Source: Microbacterium sp. 1.5R
GTDB lineage: Bacteria > Actinomycetota > Actinomycetes > Actinomycetales > Microbacteriaceae
NCBI RefSeq assembly: GCF_007667425.1
Contig: NZ_VDRC01000001.1
Location: forward strand, 1,766,595 to 1,830,594
Direction: 5' to 3'
DNA: 64,000 nucleotides
The notes under the pieces were generated by a model. The model did no database searches. It was given only the letters and a program-made list of their open reading frames with translations, and was not told where the DNA came from. Of this stretch, positions 48,523 to 57,599 are shown in pieces. A program made the translations under genes and the position numbers. Within the stretch, counting starts at the first letter, position 1. Each line of letters starts with the position of its first letter.

Positions 48523-49433
48523 CCGCCCTGATCCAGCCGCCCACGCAGACGCCCGTGTCGGCGCCCCCGAAGAGGCCGGCCGCGCCGCGGCGACACCGCT
48601 CGTTCCGTGCGCTCGAACCGACCCGCATGGGAGTGGTCGTGCGCTGGGTGTGGCTGAGCATCGCCGGCGTCCTCAGCTTCTTCCCGTTCTACGCGATGGT
48701 CGTGCTGAGCCTGAAGCCGGGCCTGGTCGTCGAACTCCCCGGCTCCCTGCTGCCGTGGAAGGACATCTCCTTCGCGTCCTACGAGCAGGTACTCGGCGGA
48801 CAGAACATCCTCGGCTGGCTGTGGAACACGGTGGTCTACTCGCTCGTGTCGGTGGTGGCCGTGCTGTTCCTCTCGGCGATGGCGGGATACGCGTTCGCCA
48901 AGAAGCGCTTCCGCGGCAAGGAGGTGATGTTCTGGTCGTTCCTCGCGATGGTGATGGTGCCGTTCCACGTCACGCTCATCCCGACCTTCATCCTCATGGC
49001 CAACCTCGGCGGCATCGACACCTACTGGGGACTCATCCTGCCGACGCTCGCGAACGCGCAGGCCGTGTTTCTCATGCGCCAGTTCATCCAGGGACTGCCC
49101 GACGAACTCTTCGAAGCCGCCCGCATCGACGGCGCGAGCGAGTTCCGCATCTTCCTGCGCATCGTGCTGCCGCTGTGCAAGCCGATCCTCGCCACCCTCG
49201 GCATCTTCGTCTTCCTGTGGCACTGGAACGACTTCCTGTGGCCGCTCATCATCGCGAAGTCCAACTCGATGTTCACGCTCACCGTCGGCATCTCGTCTCT
49301 GCAGCAGCAGAACGTGCCGCTGAGCACCATGCTCGCCGGATCCGTCGTCGCGCTGCTGCCCATCTTCCTCGCCTACCTCATCGCTCAGAGGTACGTGCAG
49401 GAGGGCGTCACCGGCACGGGCATCAAGGGCTGA
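48519..49433 (+). CDS. Sugar ABC transporter permease, MalG type
   Basis: A 304-residue CUT1 permease with a ~40-residue Pro/Arg-rich cytoplasmic N-terminus, six hydrophobic segments and EAA loop DELFEAARIDGASEFRIFLR then VLPLCKP. ATG at 48519 forms the ATGA overlap with the MalF-type gene. An upstream in-frame reading from 47604 is an artefact of the other frame. The following gene (epimerase-like) is 53 bp away on the same strand and likely in the same operon. Confidence 0.93.
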   Translation: MTALIQPPTQTPVSAPPKRPAAPRRHRSFRALEPTRMGVVVRWVWLSIAGVLSFFPFYAMVVLSLKPGLVVELPGSLLPWKDISFASYEQVLGGQNILGWLWNTVVYSLVSVVAVLFLSAMAGYAFAKKRFRGKEVMFWSFLAMVMVPFHVTLIPTFILMANLGGIDTYWGLILPTLANAQAVFLMRQFIQGLPDELFEAARIDGASEFRIFLRIVLPLCKPILATLGIFVFLWHWNDFLWPLIIAKSNSMFTLTVGISSLQQQNVPLSTMLAGSVVALLPIFLAYLIAQRYVQEGVTGTGIKG

Positions 49434-49486
49434 CGGTCGGCACGGGCTGACGGACATCACCGGCTGAGAAGAAAGGGAATCACCAC

Positions 49487-50521
49487 GTGACTCAGCACGC
49501 ATTCACCTCGGAGGCCGCGCTCGAGGAGGTCCTCTCGACACCCTCCGACGCCCTGGTCGCCGACCTGGCCCAGGGGGCGGGAGACCTCGTCATCCTCGGC
49601 GCGGGCGGCAAGATGGGCCCGACCCTCGCGATGCTCGCCCGCCGCGGCATGGACGCCGCGGGGCGGGAGCAGGATGCCGTCTACGCGGTGTCGCGCTTCG
49701 GCGACGCCGAGATCCGCGCGCGCCTCGAGAGCGCCGGAGTCAGGGTCGTGCCGTTCGACCTCATCGAGAACGACGACTTCCGCAGCCTGCCCGACGCACC
49801 GAACGTCGTGTTCATGGTGGGGGCCAAGTTCGGGGCGGCGACCAATGCGTCGTGGGCGTGGGAGGTCAACGCGGCCCTGCCCGACCGGGTCGCCCGCCGC
49901 TACCGCGACAGCGCCATCTCGGTGCTCTCGACCGGCAACGTGTACCCGTTCGTCCCCGCCGCGTCCGGCGGCGCCTCCGAACAGCTCGCGCCCGCGCCGA
50001 TCGGCGAGTACGCGCAGTCGTGCCTCGGTCGCGAGCGCGTCTTCGAGTTCGGGGCGCAGGAACGAGGCACCCGCGTGGCGATCATCCGCCTCAACTACGC
50101 GATCGACCTTCGCTACGGCGTGCTCGCCGACATCGGCAGCGCTGTGCACGCCGGTCAGCCCGTGTCGCTCGCGACCGCGAACGTCAACGTGGTGTGGCAG
50201 GGCTACGCGAACGAGGTCGTGCTGCGCAGCCTCGGACACGCCTCGACCGATCCGTTCACGATCAACCTCACCGGCCCTGAGCTGTTGAGCGTCGAGTCGA
50301 TCGCCCGACGCTTCGGCGAGCTGTTCGACCGCGAGGTGACGCTCGTCGACGAGCCGCAGCCGACCGCGCTGCTCAGCGACGCCCGCCGCTGCATGGCGCT
50401 GTTCGGCTACCCGACGGTCGCCGCCGAGACGCTGATCGGTCTGCAGGCCGAGTGGATCACCGCGGGACTCCCGATGATCGCCAAGCCCACGAAGTGGGCC
50501 GTGCGGGACGGGAAGTTCTGA
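49487..50521 (+). CDS. NAD-dependent epimerase/dehydratase family protein, atypical active site
   Basis: A 344-residue extended-SDR protein with an NAD-binding start (VILGAGGKMGPTLAML), an acidic loop and the STGNVYPF block of sugar-nucleotide epimerases. The usual Tyr-x3-Lys catalytic pair is not intact: the region reads GEYAQSCLGRERVFE, with Cys/Leu where Lys is expected. It may bind a sugar and cofactor without standard chemistry, or use another base. The start follows AGAAAGGGAATC. Its stop overlaps the next ATG by one base (TGATG). Confidence 0.82.
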   Translation: MTQHAFTSEAALEEVLSTPSDALVADLAQGAGDLVILGAGGKMGPTLAMLARRGMDAAGREQDAVYAVSRFGDAEIRARLESAGVRVVPFDLIENDDFRSLPDAPNVVFMVGAKFGAATNASWAWEVNAALPDRVARRYRDSAISVLSTGNVYPFVPAASGGASEQLAPAPIGEYAQSCLGRERVFEFGAQERGTRVAIIRLNYAIDLRYGVLADIGSAVHAGQPVSLATANVNVVWQGYANEVVLRSLGHASTDPFTINLTGPELLSVESIARRFGELFDREVTLVDEPQPTALLSDARRCMALFGYPTVAAETLIGLQAEWITAGLPMIAKPTKWAVRDGKF

Positions 50522-51606
50522 TGCGCGGGTACGCTCCGCACACGTCGACCGTGCCGGTGCTCCGCCCGGAGGCCGCGGCGACCCTCGCGCACGGGGCGGT
50601 GATCCCGGCGCATCCGCTCGCCCTGACCGCCGACCGCACGCTCGACGAGCGCCGTCAGCGCGCGCTCACCCGCTACTACCTCGACGCCGGAGCGGGCGGC
50701 CTCGCGATCGGCGTGCACACGACCCAGTTCGAGATCCGCGAGCCCGAGCACGCACTCTTCGAGCCGGTCCTCGCGCTCGCCGCGGAGGAGATGGACGCCA
50801 GGGCCGACGCCTCGGTCGTGCGCATCGCCGGGGTCACGGGCGACACGGGGCAGGCCGTGGCGGAGGCCGAGCTCGCCCGGTCGCTCGGCTACGACGCGGT
50901 GCTGGTGAGCCCGCGGGTCGCCGGTGCCGACGACCAGACGCTGCTCGATCGGGCGCGCGCGGTCGGCGAGGTGCTGCCCATCGTCGGCTTCTACCTGCAG
51001 ACGGCCATCGGCGGTCCGGTGCTCGACCGCGATTTCTGGCGCGAGTTCGCGGCGATCCCCTCGGTCGTCGCGGTCAAGGCCGCGCCGTTCGACCGGTACC
51101 GCACGCTGGAGCTGGTGCGCGGCGTCGCGGCATCCGGTCGGGCGGACGAGATCGCCCTGTACACGGGCAACGACGACGCGATCGTCGCCGACCTGCTCTC
51201 GGAGTTCCACGTCGAGTCGCCCGCCGGACCCCGCGCGCTGCGGTTCGTCGGAGGGCTGCTCGGTCAGTGGGCCGTGGGAACGAAGGCGGCGGTCGACCTG
51301 CTCGCCCGGGCGAGGACGGCGATGGACGGAGACGCTCTCGCCTATCGCGAGCTCGGGCTGCTGGCGTCCGACATGGTCGACGTGAATCAGGCGGTGTTCG
51401 ATCCGGGCAACGACTTCCACGGCGTGATCGCCGGCGTGCACGAGCTGCTGCGCCAGCAGGGTCTGCTCGAGGGGACGTGGTGCCTGGATCCCGCCGAGGG
51501 GCTGTCGCCCGGGCAGGCCGACGAGATCCGCCGCGTGCGCCTGGCCTATCCCGACCTCAATGACGACGCCTTCATCGCCGAGAATCTGGAGGCCTGGCTG
51601 GCATGA
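50521..51606 (+). CDS. Dihydrodipicolinate synthase/N-acetylneuraminate lyase family protein
   Basis: A 361-residue class I aldolase/lyase-type TIM barrel, longer than the usual ~300. Seen are AGAGGLAIGVHTTQFE (phosphate/pyruvate-loop region), the Tyr strand (VGFYLQTAIGG) and the Schiff-base Lys in SVVAVKAAPFDRYRT. DapA-family members cleave or form pyruvate adducts of sugar acids. Coupled to the epimerase-like gene by TGATG and to the hydroxyacid dehydrogenase by ATGA, it is a good candidate for the carbon-carbon cleavage step of this island. Confidence 0.82.
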   Translation: MRGYAPHTSTVPVLRPEAAATLAHGAVIPAHPLALTADRTLDERRQRALTRYYLDAGAGGLAIGVHTTQFEIREPEHALFEPVLALAAEEMDARADASVVRIAGVTGDTGQAVAEAELARSLGYDAVLVSPRVAGADDQTLLDRARAVGEVLPIVGFYLQTAIGGPVLDRDFWREFAAIPSVVAVKAAPFDRYRTLELVRGVAASGRADEIALYTGNDDAIVADLLSEFHVESPAGPRALRFVGGLLGQWAVGTKAAVDLLARARTAMDGDALAYRELGLLASDMVDVNQAVFDPGNDFHGVIAGVHELLRQQGLLEGTWCLDPAEGLSPGQADEIRRVRLAYPDLNDDAFIAENLEAWLA

Positions 51607-52622
51607 GCACCGCACCGGTCGTCGTCGCCGCCGTGCCGGCACCGCTCTTCGCCGAGCTCTTCTCGCACGACGACGAGCAGCGCCTGCATGCGGCGGCGCA
51701 CGCGCTCGGCGGAGCCTTCGCGCGGGTCGACCGTCTCGACGAGATGGGCACCGACGACCTGCGGCTCGACGCCGTCCGCGTGGTGCTGACCAGCTGGGGT
51801 GCGCCGCCCTTCGACGACGCCCTGCTCGCCCGGCTTCCACGGCTGCAGCTCGTCGCGCACATCGGCGCATCCGTGAAGGGGTTCGCGACGGAGGCGCTCT
51901 TCGACCGCGGCGTGGTCGTGACGCAGGCCGGTGCGGCGATGGCTCGACCGGTGGCCGAGGTGTCGCTGGCATTCACGCTCGCGCTGCTGCACCGCATCCC
52001 GAGCATGCACAACGCGCTGCGCGACTCGGTCGGATGGGACGATGCCGGAGCCGCCGGACCGCAGCACGAGATCCTCGGCGCCCCGATCGCCGTCATCGGC
52101 GCCTCGCGCACCGGACGCGCGTACCTCGAGCTCGTGCGGCTGCTCGGGGCCGAACCCCTGCTCGTGGATCCGACCCTCGACGCCGCGCAGGCCGCCGCCC
52201 TCGGGGCAGAGCTGGTGCCGCTCGACGAGGCGCTGCGCCGAGCCCGCATCGTCGCCGTGCACGCGCCCACCCTGCCCGAGACCCATCACCTGATCGGCCG
52301 CCGCGAGCTGGCGCTCATGCCCGACGGTGCCGGACTCGTCAACACCGCCCGATCCTGGCTGGTCGACGAGACGGCCTTGCTCGACGAGGTGCGCAGCGGC
52401 CGCCTGAGCGCGGCGATCGACGTGTTCGACGAAGAGCCGCTGCCGGCCGACAGCCCGTTCCGCGGCCTGCCGCACGTGCTGCTCACCCCGCATCGAGCGG
52501 CCGGCACGGTCGAGGGGCGGTTGCGCCAGGGTCGCATCGTCGCTGACGAGGTCACCGCGTTCGCCGAGGGGCGCCCCCTGGTCGAGACCGTCGACCGCGA
52601 GCAGCTGGCGTCGATGGCATGA
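51603..52622 (+). CDS. D-2-hydroxyacid dehydrogenase family protein
   Basis: A 339-residue NAD-dependent reductase of 2-oxo acids. The Rossmann core GAPIAVIGASRTGRAYLEL, cofactor Asp in LLVDP, catalytic Arg in NTARSWLVDE, Glu in VFDEEPLP and His in LLTPHRAAG are all present. It would interconvert a 2-keto acid and a D-hydroxy acid, for example from the upstream DapA-type lyase. ATGA overlaps on both sides. Confidence 0.88.
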   Translation: MSTAPVVVAAVPAPLFAELFSHDDEQRLHAAAHALGGAFARVDRLDEMGTDDLRLDAVRVVLTSWGAPPFDDALLARLPRLQLVAHIGASVKGFATEALFDRGVVVTQAGAAMARPVAEVSLAFTLALLHRIPSMHNALRDSVGWDDAGAAGPQHEILGAPIAVIGASRTGRAYLELVRLLGAEPLLVDPTLDAAQAAALGAELVPLDEALRRARIVAVHAPTLPETHHLIGRRELALMPDGAGLVNTARSWLVDETALLDEVRSGRLSAAIDVFDEEPLPADSPFRGLPHVLLTPHRAAGTVEGRLRQGRIVADEVTAFAEGRPLVETVDREQLASMA

Positions 52623-53557
52623 CGACCCGGCCGCAGCGTGTCGCCTTCGCAGGGCTCGCGCACTCCCACCCCGACGCCGACGCGCGCAACATCCGTGCGC
52701 TCGGCGGCGAGGTCGTGGGGGTGTTCGACGGCGACCAGGCCGCGGCGGCGGCGTTCGCGCGGCGGCACGGCACGGCATCCCTCGGCTCACCAGCCGACCT
52801 GCTCGCGCTCCGCCCGGATCTCGTGATCGCCACGCCGCGGACGCACGAGGCGGCGGCGCTGGTCCGCGCGCTGCGCGACGGCGTGACCCCGGTCTTCGTG
52901 AACAAGGTGGTGGCGGCCACGCCCGCGCAACTCGACGACTGGTCGGATGCCGCGGACCCCGCGCTCGTCGGCACGAGCTCCGTGCTGCGCTTCGCCCCCG
53001 CGCTCGCCGCGCTCCGCACCGAGGTCGAACAAGACGATGTCCTCGCGGTGCGGGTGCGGGCGCAGCACGATGCGGCGGGCTTCCGTACGGTCGAGCGCAG
53101 CTGGCAGGACGCCCCGGACCTCGGTGGCGGAATCCTCGCGACGGTGGGCGTGCACGCCTGGGAGATGGTCGACGTGGTGCTGCCCGGCGGGCGGCTGTCG
53201 ACGGGCACCGGCTGGACGCGCCGTGCCGCCGGATCGCCGCACTCCGAGGATGCCGCCGGTCTCGACGCCCGCGTCGTCGTCGCAGGGCGCGCTGTACCGG
53301 TGCAGGTCTCGGTGTCGGGTGTGCCCGGACCCGACGCCTATGCGATCGACGTCGTCACGACGGGCGGACTCCGCTCGTGCGTGCTCGACGTCGACGACCC
53401 GAATACGGCCCTCGGCTTCGAGGGACTGATCCGCGCCCTGCTGGACGCGAGTGCCGATGGATGCGTCGTCGCCCCCTGGCGGTCGGCGCAGGTCGTCGTC
53501 GAGAACACCGTGCGTGCCGCGCAGATCGCGCGCGCCGGAGGCGGCGACCAGTGGTGA
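52619..53557 (+). CDS. Gfo/Idh/MocA family oxidoreductase (C), variant
   Basis: A 312-residue member with an altered cofactor loop (VAFAGLAHSHPDADARNI) and, where EKP is usual, VFVNKVVAAT, keeping the Lys. The histidine-rich loop resembles that of dehydrogenase A at 42949 (SFAHTH). The C-terminal domain has the ILATVGVHAWEMVDVV helix. Coupled to the hydroxyacid dehydrogenase by ATGA. Probably a sugar-derived substrate; cofactor preference is uncertain. Confidence 0.85.
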   Translation: MTTRPQRVAFAGLAHSHPDADARNIRALGGEVVGVFDGDQAAAAAFARRHGTASLGSPADLLALRPDLVIATPRTHEAAALVRALRDGVTPVFVNKVVAATPAQLDDWSDAADPALVGTSSVLRFAPALAALRTEVEQDDVLAVRVRAQHDAAGFRTVERSWQDAPDLGGGILATVGVHAWEMVDVVLPGGRLSTGTGWTRRAAGSPHSEDAAGLDARVVVAGRAVPVQVSVSGVPGPDAYAIDVVTTGGLRSCVLDVDDPNTALGFEGLIRALLDASADGCVVAPWRSAQVVVENTVRAAQIARAGGGDQW

Positions 53558-53642
53558 CGCAGGAGAAGTACCGGATGCCGCGTGTCGACCGCTCGGTCGC
53601 ACGCCCGACAGCGGCGCCGCCGCCGCACGAAGGGACGACAGC

Positions 53643-55796
53643 ATGACGATCACGAACGAGGAGACGACCGAGACGGCCGCGTTCCGCAGCCGACGGATGC
53701 TGCTCGCCGGCTTCGGCGCGGCGGCGCTGGGCGGCGTCGCGGCGGTCGCGAGCCACGCGCCGGCGCAGGCGGCCGGGCCGGTGGCGCCGCTCAGCGCCGC
53801 GACATCGAAGGCCGTCGGCACTGCCGGCATCGCCGCCGACCTCGCCGGACTCAAGGGGAAGGACGGCGACCTCGTGCGGACCGCCGGGTACGCGACGCCG
53901 GGCGATGGCGGGCACGGGCTCTACCGCTTCGTGAAGAAGGACGCACCGGCGGTGAACGGCGGCACCGTTCTGGCCGCCAAGAAGGAGGGCGCGTGGCTGC
54001 TGGTGCACTCCGGCGTCGTGGACTTCCGGCAGTTCGGACTGTTCGACGCCTCGGCGCCCGCCGACGACGCGCTCGACGCAATGGTCGGGGACCCGTCGAT
54101 CCACCGCATCGAGGCGCACACCGACCTGAACTTCGTGCGACGGCACCGCTTCACCCGCTCGAATCTGGCATTCGACTTCGGCAACAACCTCATGACCACG
54201 GTCGGCATCGAGAACGCCCCGAAGGACGACCCGTTCGCCGCCGTCATGTTCTTCCGCGGCGAGGTGACGGACTCGGTGCAGGAGGCGAAGCTGAACGAGA
54301 ACGTGCCGGACCTGGCCGACATCTTCCCGGTCGCCGACTCATCGTTCTTCGCCGTGGGCAGCTGGTACGCCGCCGAGGTGAACGGACTGGCCGGTCGGTG
54401 GGAGCGCGAGCTGCAGCGGCTCGTACAGGTGACTCAGATCGTCGACGGCACGCACATCCGCGTCAACTACAAGAACGGCTGGCCGCTCGGCAAGGATCGC
54501 ACGATCACCTGGCGGCTCGTGAAGCCCGTGCACGACGTGACGGTGTCGAACCTGCGCTTCCTCGGCGGCGGAGCCGACGAGTACACCGGCTCGCACCCGC
54601 TCGCATTCGAGTACGCGGTGCGCTGCGACGTCGACCACATCGACGGCACCGCGACGTTCTGGCCGCTCATCCAACGCCGCTGGAACACGTACTTCACCAC
54701 CGAGAGCTGCAACCTCGCCAACCCCACCTCGGTCACCTGGGGAGGAGCGGGGTACCTGACCCAGCAGATCTACTGCCTCTACGGCTACGTCGCGAACTGC
54801 CACACCTCGAACGCGCGCCACCTCAACGACTTCACTGCCAGCGCGTACTGCCTCGTCGAGAACTGCCACGGCGACGGCGACGATCAGGGCCCCTTCGTCA
54901 CGCACGGTCAGTACGAGCACGACCTCACCTACACGGGCAACTCGGGTCTGATGACGTTCGCGAACTCCGGGGCGGCGTGGGGGTCGGCTGCGAAGCGCAT
55001 CACCGTGCGCAAGCACATCTGCTCGTGGTTCGTCGCCCGGGTGCGCATCACCGACCTCACCCTGGAGGACGTGCAGGTGATCGGCAAGCCGTCGCTCGCG
55101 GGCTCGGGGATGCTGTGGATCAACGCCGACGGGGCGCAGCTGCGCGGCTGCACGGCATCCGACACCCTCATCATCACGCAGCAGTCCGACGCGTCGGCGC
55201 GGCCGAACGTGATCGCGGACTCGCACTTCACCTTCGTCGCCCCCGGTGAACTCACGAGCGTCGCGGTAACCACCCCCGTGACCTTCGTCGACACCGTGCT
55301 GAGCGGCGTCGGCGGCATGAAGATCACCGGACCGGGCGCCGTGACGTTCCGGGGGTCGACGCTCACCGCGGCCGATGACGCGACGCCGATCGTCTCGGCA
55401 TCCGAGCGGCTGCGATTCGAGGGATCGACGCTGCGCAACGCGCGCATCGCGGCCGCCCGCACCGAGCGTCAGGCGGTCGAGATCGCCGGATCCGACGTCT
55501 CGCTGAACGGCGGCACCGGGCTGACGCGCACCGGCAACGGGCCCCTGCACCTGACCGTGAGCGACAGCACGCTGCGCGCCGAGGGGGCGGCGACGCACGT
55601 CTCGCTGAAGACCGGGGTCACGCACTACCGCGCGGTCGGCAACCGCTTCGAGGGCGGGGCGATCGAACTCGCCGACGGCGCCTTCGGCTCCGAGTCCACG
55701 CTCCTGCACACCGGCAACGTCGAGTCAGGCGTCACCCGCGCGGCGTTCCCCGCCGAGGGCGACCGCGTGGTCGACACCGCGAACCTCGCGGTCTGA
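53643..55796 (+). CDS. Tat-exported right-handed beta-helix protein (polysaccharide-lyase-like)
   Basis: A 717-residue secreted protein. A Tat signal at residues 13-44 (FRSRRMLLAGFGAAALGG, ending AQA) is followed from residue ~290 by repeating beta-strand coils (HDVTVSNLRFLGGG, AVRCDVDHIDGTATF, CYVANC/CLVENC-like turns, ITDLTLEDVQVIG, QLRGCTASDTLII). This matches pectate-lyase or glycosidase-type parallel beta-helices. I cannot assign a specific lyase family or catalytic residues. The start at 53643 is 85 bases after dehydrogenase C. It probably degrades or binds the polymer whose sugars the ABC transporter imports. Confidence 0.8.
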   Translation: MTITNEETTETAAFRSRRMLLAGFGAAALGGVAAVASHAPAQAAGPVAPLSAATSKAVGTAGIAADLAGLKGKDGDLVRTAGYATPGDGGHGLYRFVKKDAPAVNGGTVLAAKKEGAWLLVHSGVVDFRQFGLFDASAPADDALDAMVGDPSIHRIEAHTDLNFVRRHRFTRSNLAFDFGNNLMTTVGIENAPKDDPFAAVMFFRGEVTDSVQEAKLNENVPDLADIFPVADSSFFAVGSWYAAEVNGLAGRWERELQRLVQVTQIVDGTHIRVNYKNGWPLGKDRTITWRLVKPVHDVTVSNLRFLGGGADEYTGSHPLAFEYAVRCDVDHIDGTATFWPLIQRRWNTYFTTESCNLANPTSVTWGGAGYLTQQIYCLYGYVANCHTSNARHLNDFTASAYCLVENCHGDGDDQGPFVTHGQYEHDLTYTGNSGLMTFANSGAAWGSAAKRITVRKHICSWFVARVRITDLTLEDVQVIGKPSLAGSGMLWINADGAQLRGCTASDTLIITQQSDASARPNVIADSHFTFVAPGELTSVAVTTPVTFVDTVLSGVGGMKITGPGAVTFRGSTLTAADDATPIVSASERLRFEGSTLRNARIAAARTERQAVEIAGSDVSLNGGTGLTRTGNGPLHLTVSDSTLRAEGAATHVSLKTGVTHYRAVGNRFEGGAIELADGAFGSESTLLHTGNVESGVTRAAFPAEGDRVVDTANLAV

Positions 55797-55850
55797 GCAT
55801 CCTGGTCGTCCCATGCTGCGCAGGAGATCTCGCGTCACGTCCCCCGCAGG

Positions 55851-55930
55851 CCGACGCCCCTGCTCGTTGCCGACGCCCCTCCTGGCTGACGCGAATCAGC
55901 AGGGGCGTCGGAGCGGAGCAGGGGCGTCGG
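55851..55930. repeat. Nested palindrome of GACGCCCCT / AGGGGCGTC units
   Basis: Outer arms CCGACGCCCCTGCTC (55851-55865) and GAGCAGGGGCGTCGG (55916-55930). Inner arms CCGACGCCCCT (55870-55880) and AGGGGCGTCGG (55901-55911). Lies between two convergent genes (beta-helix protein and SDR), so it can end transcripts from both sides. The remaining bases of 55797-55998 show nothing else. Confidence 0.75.
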
Positions 55931-55998
55931 CGGCGGCGAGGGCGGTCAGCGACGAGAGTTCTCCGTCGCGGCGCGGGGAGCGCGGAGGGCGTGCGAGG

Positions 55999-56847
55999 TC
56001 AGGATGCCGGGATGCCGACGAGCTCGGCGCTCTTCTGCCACAGCGCTTCGGCGAGGGCAGGGTCGTCGACCTGCGGATTGACGCGGTTGGAGAGGGTGCG
56101 CTCGTCGTAGTAGGCGCCCGAGAACCAGGTCTCGTCCGGTGTGCCCTCGATGAACCATCGCAGAATGCTGCCGCCCTCCTCGACTCCGGTGAGGAGGAAG
56201 CGGCCGAGCACGCTGCGGTACACGATGCGCATCAGGCTCGACGAGTCGGCGGCGAAATTCGTCCGCACGGTACCGGGGTGGAAGGCGACCGCACTGAGAC
56301 CGTCGGCGTGGAAGCGCGTGTGCAGGGTCTTCGCGAAGAGGACGTTCGCGAGCTTGGCGTCGCCGTAGGCCTTGTTCGCGCTGAAGCGCCGCTCGTTGTC
56401 GAGGTCGTCGACGTCGAGGTCGCCGAACAGGCGGTGCCCGACGCTCGACGTGTTGATGACGGCCCCTCGGCTGCGAAGCAGGCGGGGGAGCAGCAGGTTC
56501 GTCAGCAGGAACGGCGCGAGGTGATTGACCTGGATGGTCTTCTCGTGGCCGTCGACCGTCGGCGTGCGATCGCCGAAGATGCCCCCGGCGTTGTTCGCGA
56601 GCACGTCGATGCCGTCGACGCCGAGCAGGTCGTCGATCCGCGAGGCCAGCGTGCGCACCTCGTCGAAGACCGCGAAATCGGCGGTCAGGGACTCGGCGCC
56701 GATCTCATCGGCGACGGCGCGCGTCTTCTCGGGCGATCGGCCCACGAGCAGCAGGCGGTGCCCCGAGCCGGCGAGCTGCCGCGCGGCTGCTGCACCGATC
56801 CCGTCGGAGGCGCCGGTGATCACGATGGTCTTCTTCTCGGGTGTCAT
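55999..56847 (-). CDS. Short-chain dehydrogenase/reductase, retinol-dehydrogenase-like
   Basis: A 282-residue SDR with TGASDGIGAAAARQL for NAD(P), LANNAGG, the Ser region INTSSVGHRL and the active-site pair in AYGDAKLANVLF. The long loop after the active site (VAFHPGTVRTNFAADSSSL) is typical of WW-domain/retinol-dehydrogenase-like SDRs. ATG at 56847 overlaps the GntR stop (ATGA). Its role in the island is unclear; it may act on a lipid or aromatic rather than a sugar. Confidence 0.88.
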   Translation of the reverse strand: MTPEKKTIVITGASDGIGAAAARQLAGSGHRLLLVGRSPEKTRAVADEIGAESLTADFAVFDEVRTLASRIDDLLGVDGIDVLANNAGGIFGDRTPTVDGHEKTIQVNHLAPFLLTNLLLPRLLRSRGAVINTSSVGHRLFGDLDVDDLDNERRFSANKAYGDAKLANVLFAKTLHTRFHADGLSAVAFHPGTVRTNFAADSSSLMRIVYRSVLGRFLLTGVEEGGSILRWFIEGTPDETWFSGAYYDERTLSNRVNPQVDDPALAEALWQKSAELVGIPAS

Positions 56848-57500
56848 GCGGGCGTCTCCGTCGGGGTGATGCGCTGGGCTGCGCGGGTGACGTGCTCGGC
56901 GATCACCGAGCGGGCGATCTCGGGGTCGCCGCCGGCGATGGCATCCACGATCTGCTGGTGGCTGCGGACGTGCGCCTCCTGCTCGGTCGGGTCGAGCGCG
57001 GCGTTCGCGGCGTGCAGGAATCCGGCGATGCGGCCGCGCAGGTGCGAGGTGACCTCGTCGAGGAAGCGGTGGTCGGCGAGGTCCGACAACGTCTCGTGGA
57101 ACAGGCGGTCCTGCCTCAGCAGCTCGTCGATGTCGCCCTCGCGCACCTCCGCCATCGCCTCGACGACCGCGCCGAGGCGCTCGGCCGACTCCTCGTCCCA
57201 CCGCTCCTGCACGCGGATGGCCATGAACTGCTCGAGCACGATCCGCAGGCTCGAGATCTCATCCAGGTCGCGGGCGGTGAGCGCGGCGACGCGGGCTCCG
57301 CGGCGGGGTTCGTGGACGACGAGGCGCTCCTGCGTGAGCCGCGTGAGCGCTTCGCGCACCGGGATGTGGCTCACGCCGAGACGCTCCGCCAGCTTCCGCT
57401 CGACGAGCCTCTCGCCCGGAGCGAGCTCGCCCGAGTGGATCGCGGAGCGCAGCTCGTCGGCCACCTGCTCGGCGATGTTCTGGTCAGACACGGTGCGCAC
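56844..57500 (-). CDS. GntR family regulator, FadR subfamily (FCD)
   Basis: A 218-residue repressor with an N-terminal winged helix (HSGELAPGERLVERKLAERL, SHIPVREALTRLTQERLV) and an FCD domain (DRLFHETLSDLADHRFLDEV, HQQIVDAIAGGD) with conserved His/Asp metal-type ligands. GTG at 57500 is chosen because GAGGAGGG lies seven bases upstream; a GTG three codons later is less well placed. Divergent from the ceramidase-like operon, with ATGCTATGGCAT in between and two matching sites at 63172-63230, so it probably controls both operons. Confidence 0.9.
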   Translation of the reverse strand: MRTVSDQNIAEQVADELRSAIHSGELAPGERLVERKLAERLGVSHIPVREALTRLTQERLVVHEPRRGARVAALTARDLDEISSLRIVLEQFMAIRVQERWDEESAERLGAVVEAMAEVREGDIDELLRQDRLFHETLSDLADHRFLDEVTSHLRGRIAGFLHAANAALDPTEQEAHVRSHQQIVDAIAGGDPEIARSVIAEHVTRAAQRITPTETPA

Positions 57501-57556
57501 TCGTCTTCCCTCCTCGACGCGCGTCGCCCGCAGCGGATGCCGGAGCGCTCCGCTCG

Positions 57557-57568
57557 ATGCTATGGCAT
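57557..57568. promoter_or_regulatory. Candidate GntR operator, ATGCTATGGCAT
   Basis: Twelve-base near-palindrome in the 99-bp gap between the GntR gene and the divergent ceramidase-like operon, 32 bases before the latter's ATG. It differs by one base from the perfect palindrome at 63219-63230 and shares GCTAT with 63172-63179. Confidence 0.55.
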
Positions 57569-57599
57569 TCCGTTTCGCCGCACACCCGAAGGGCCTCGC

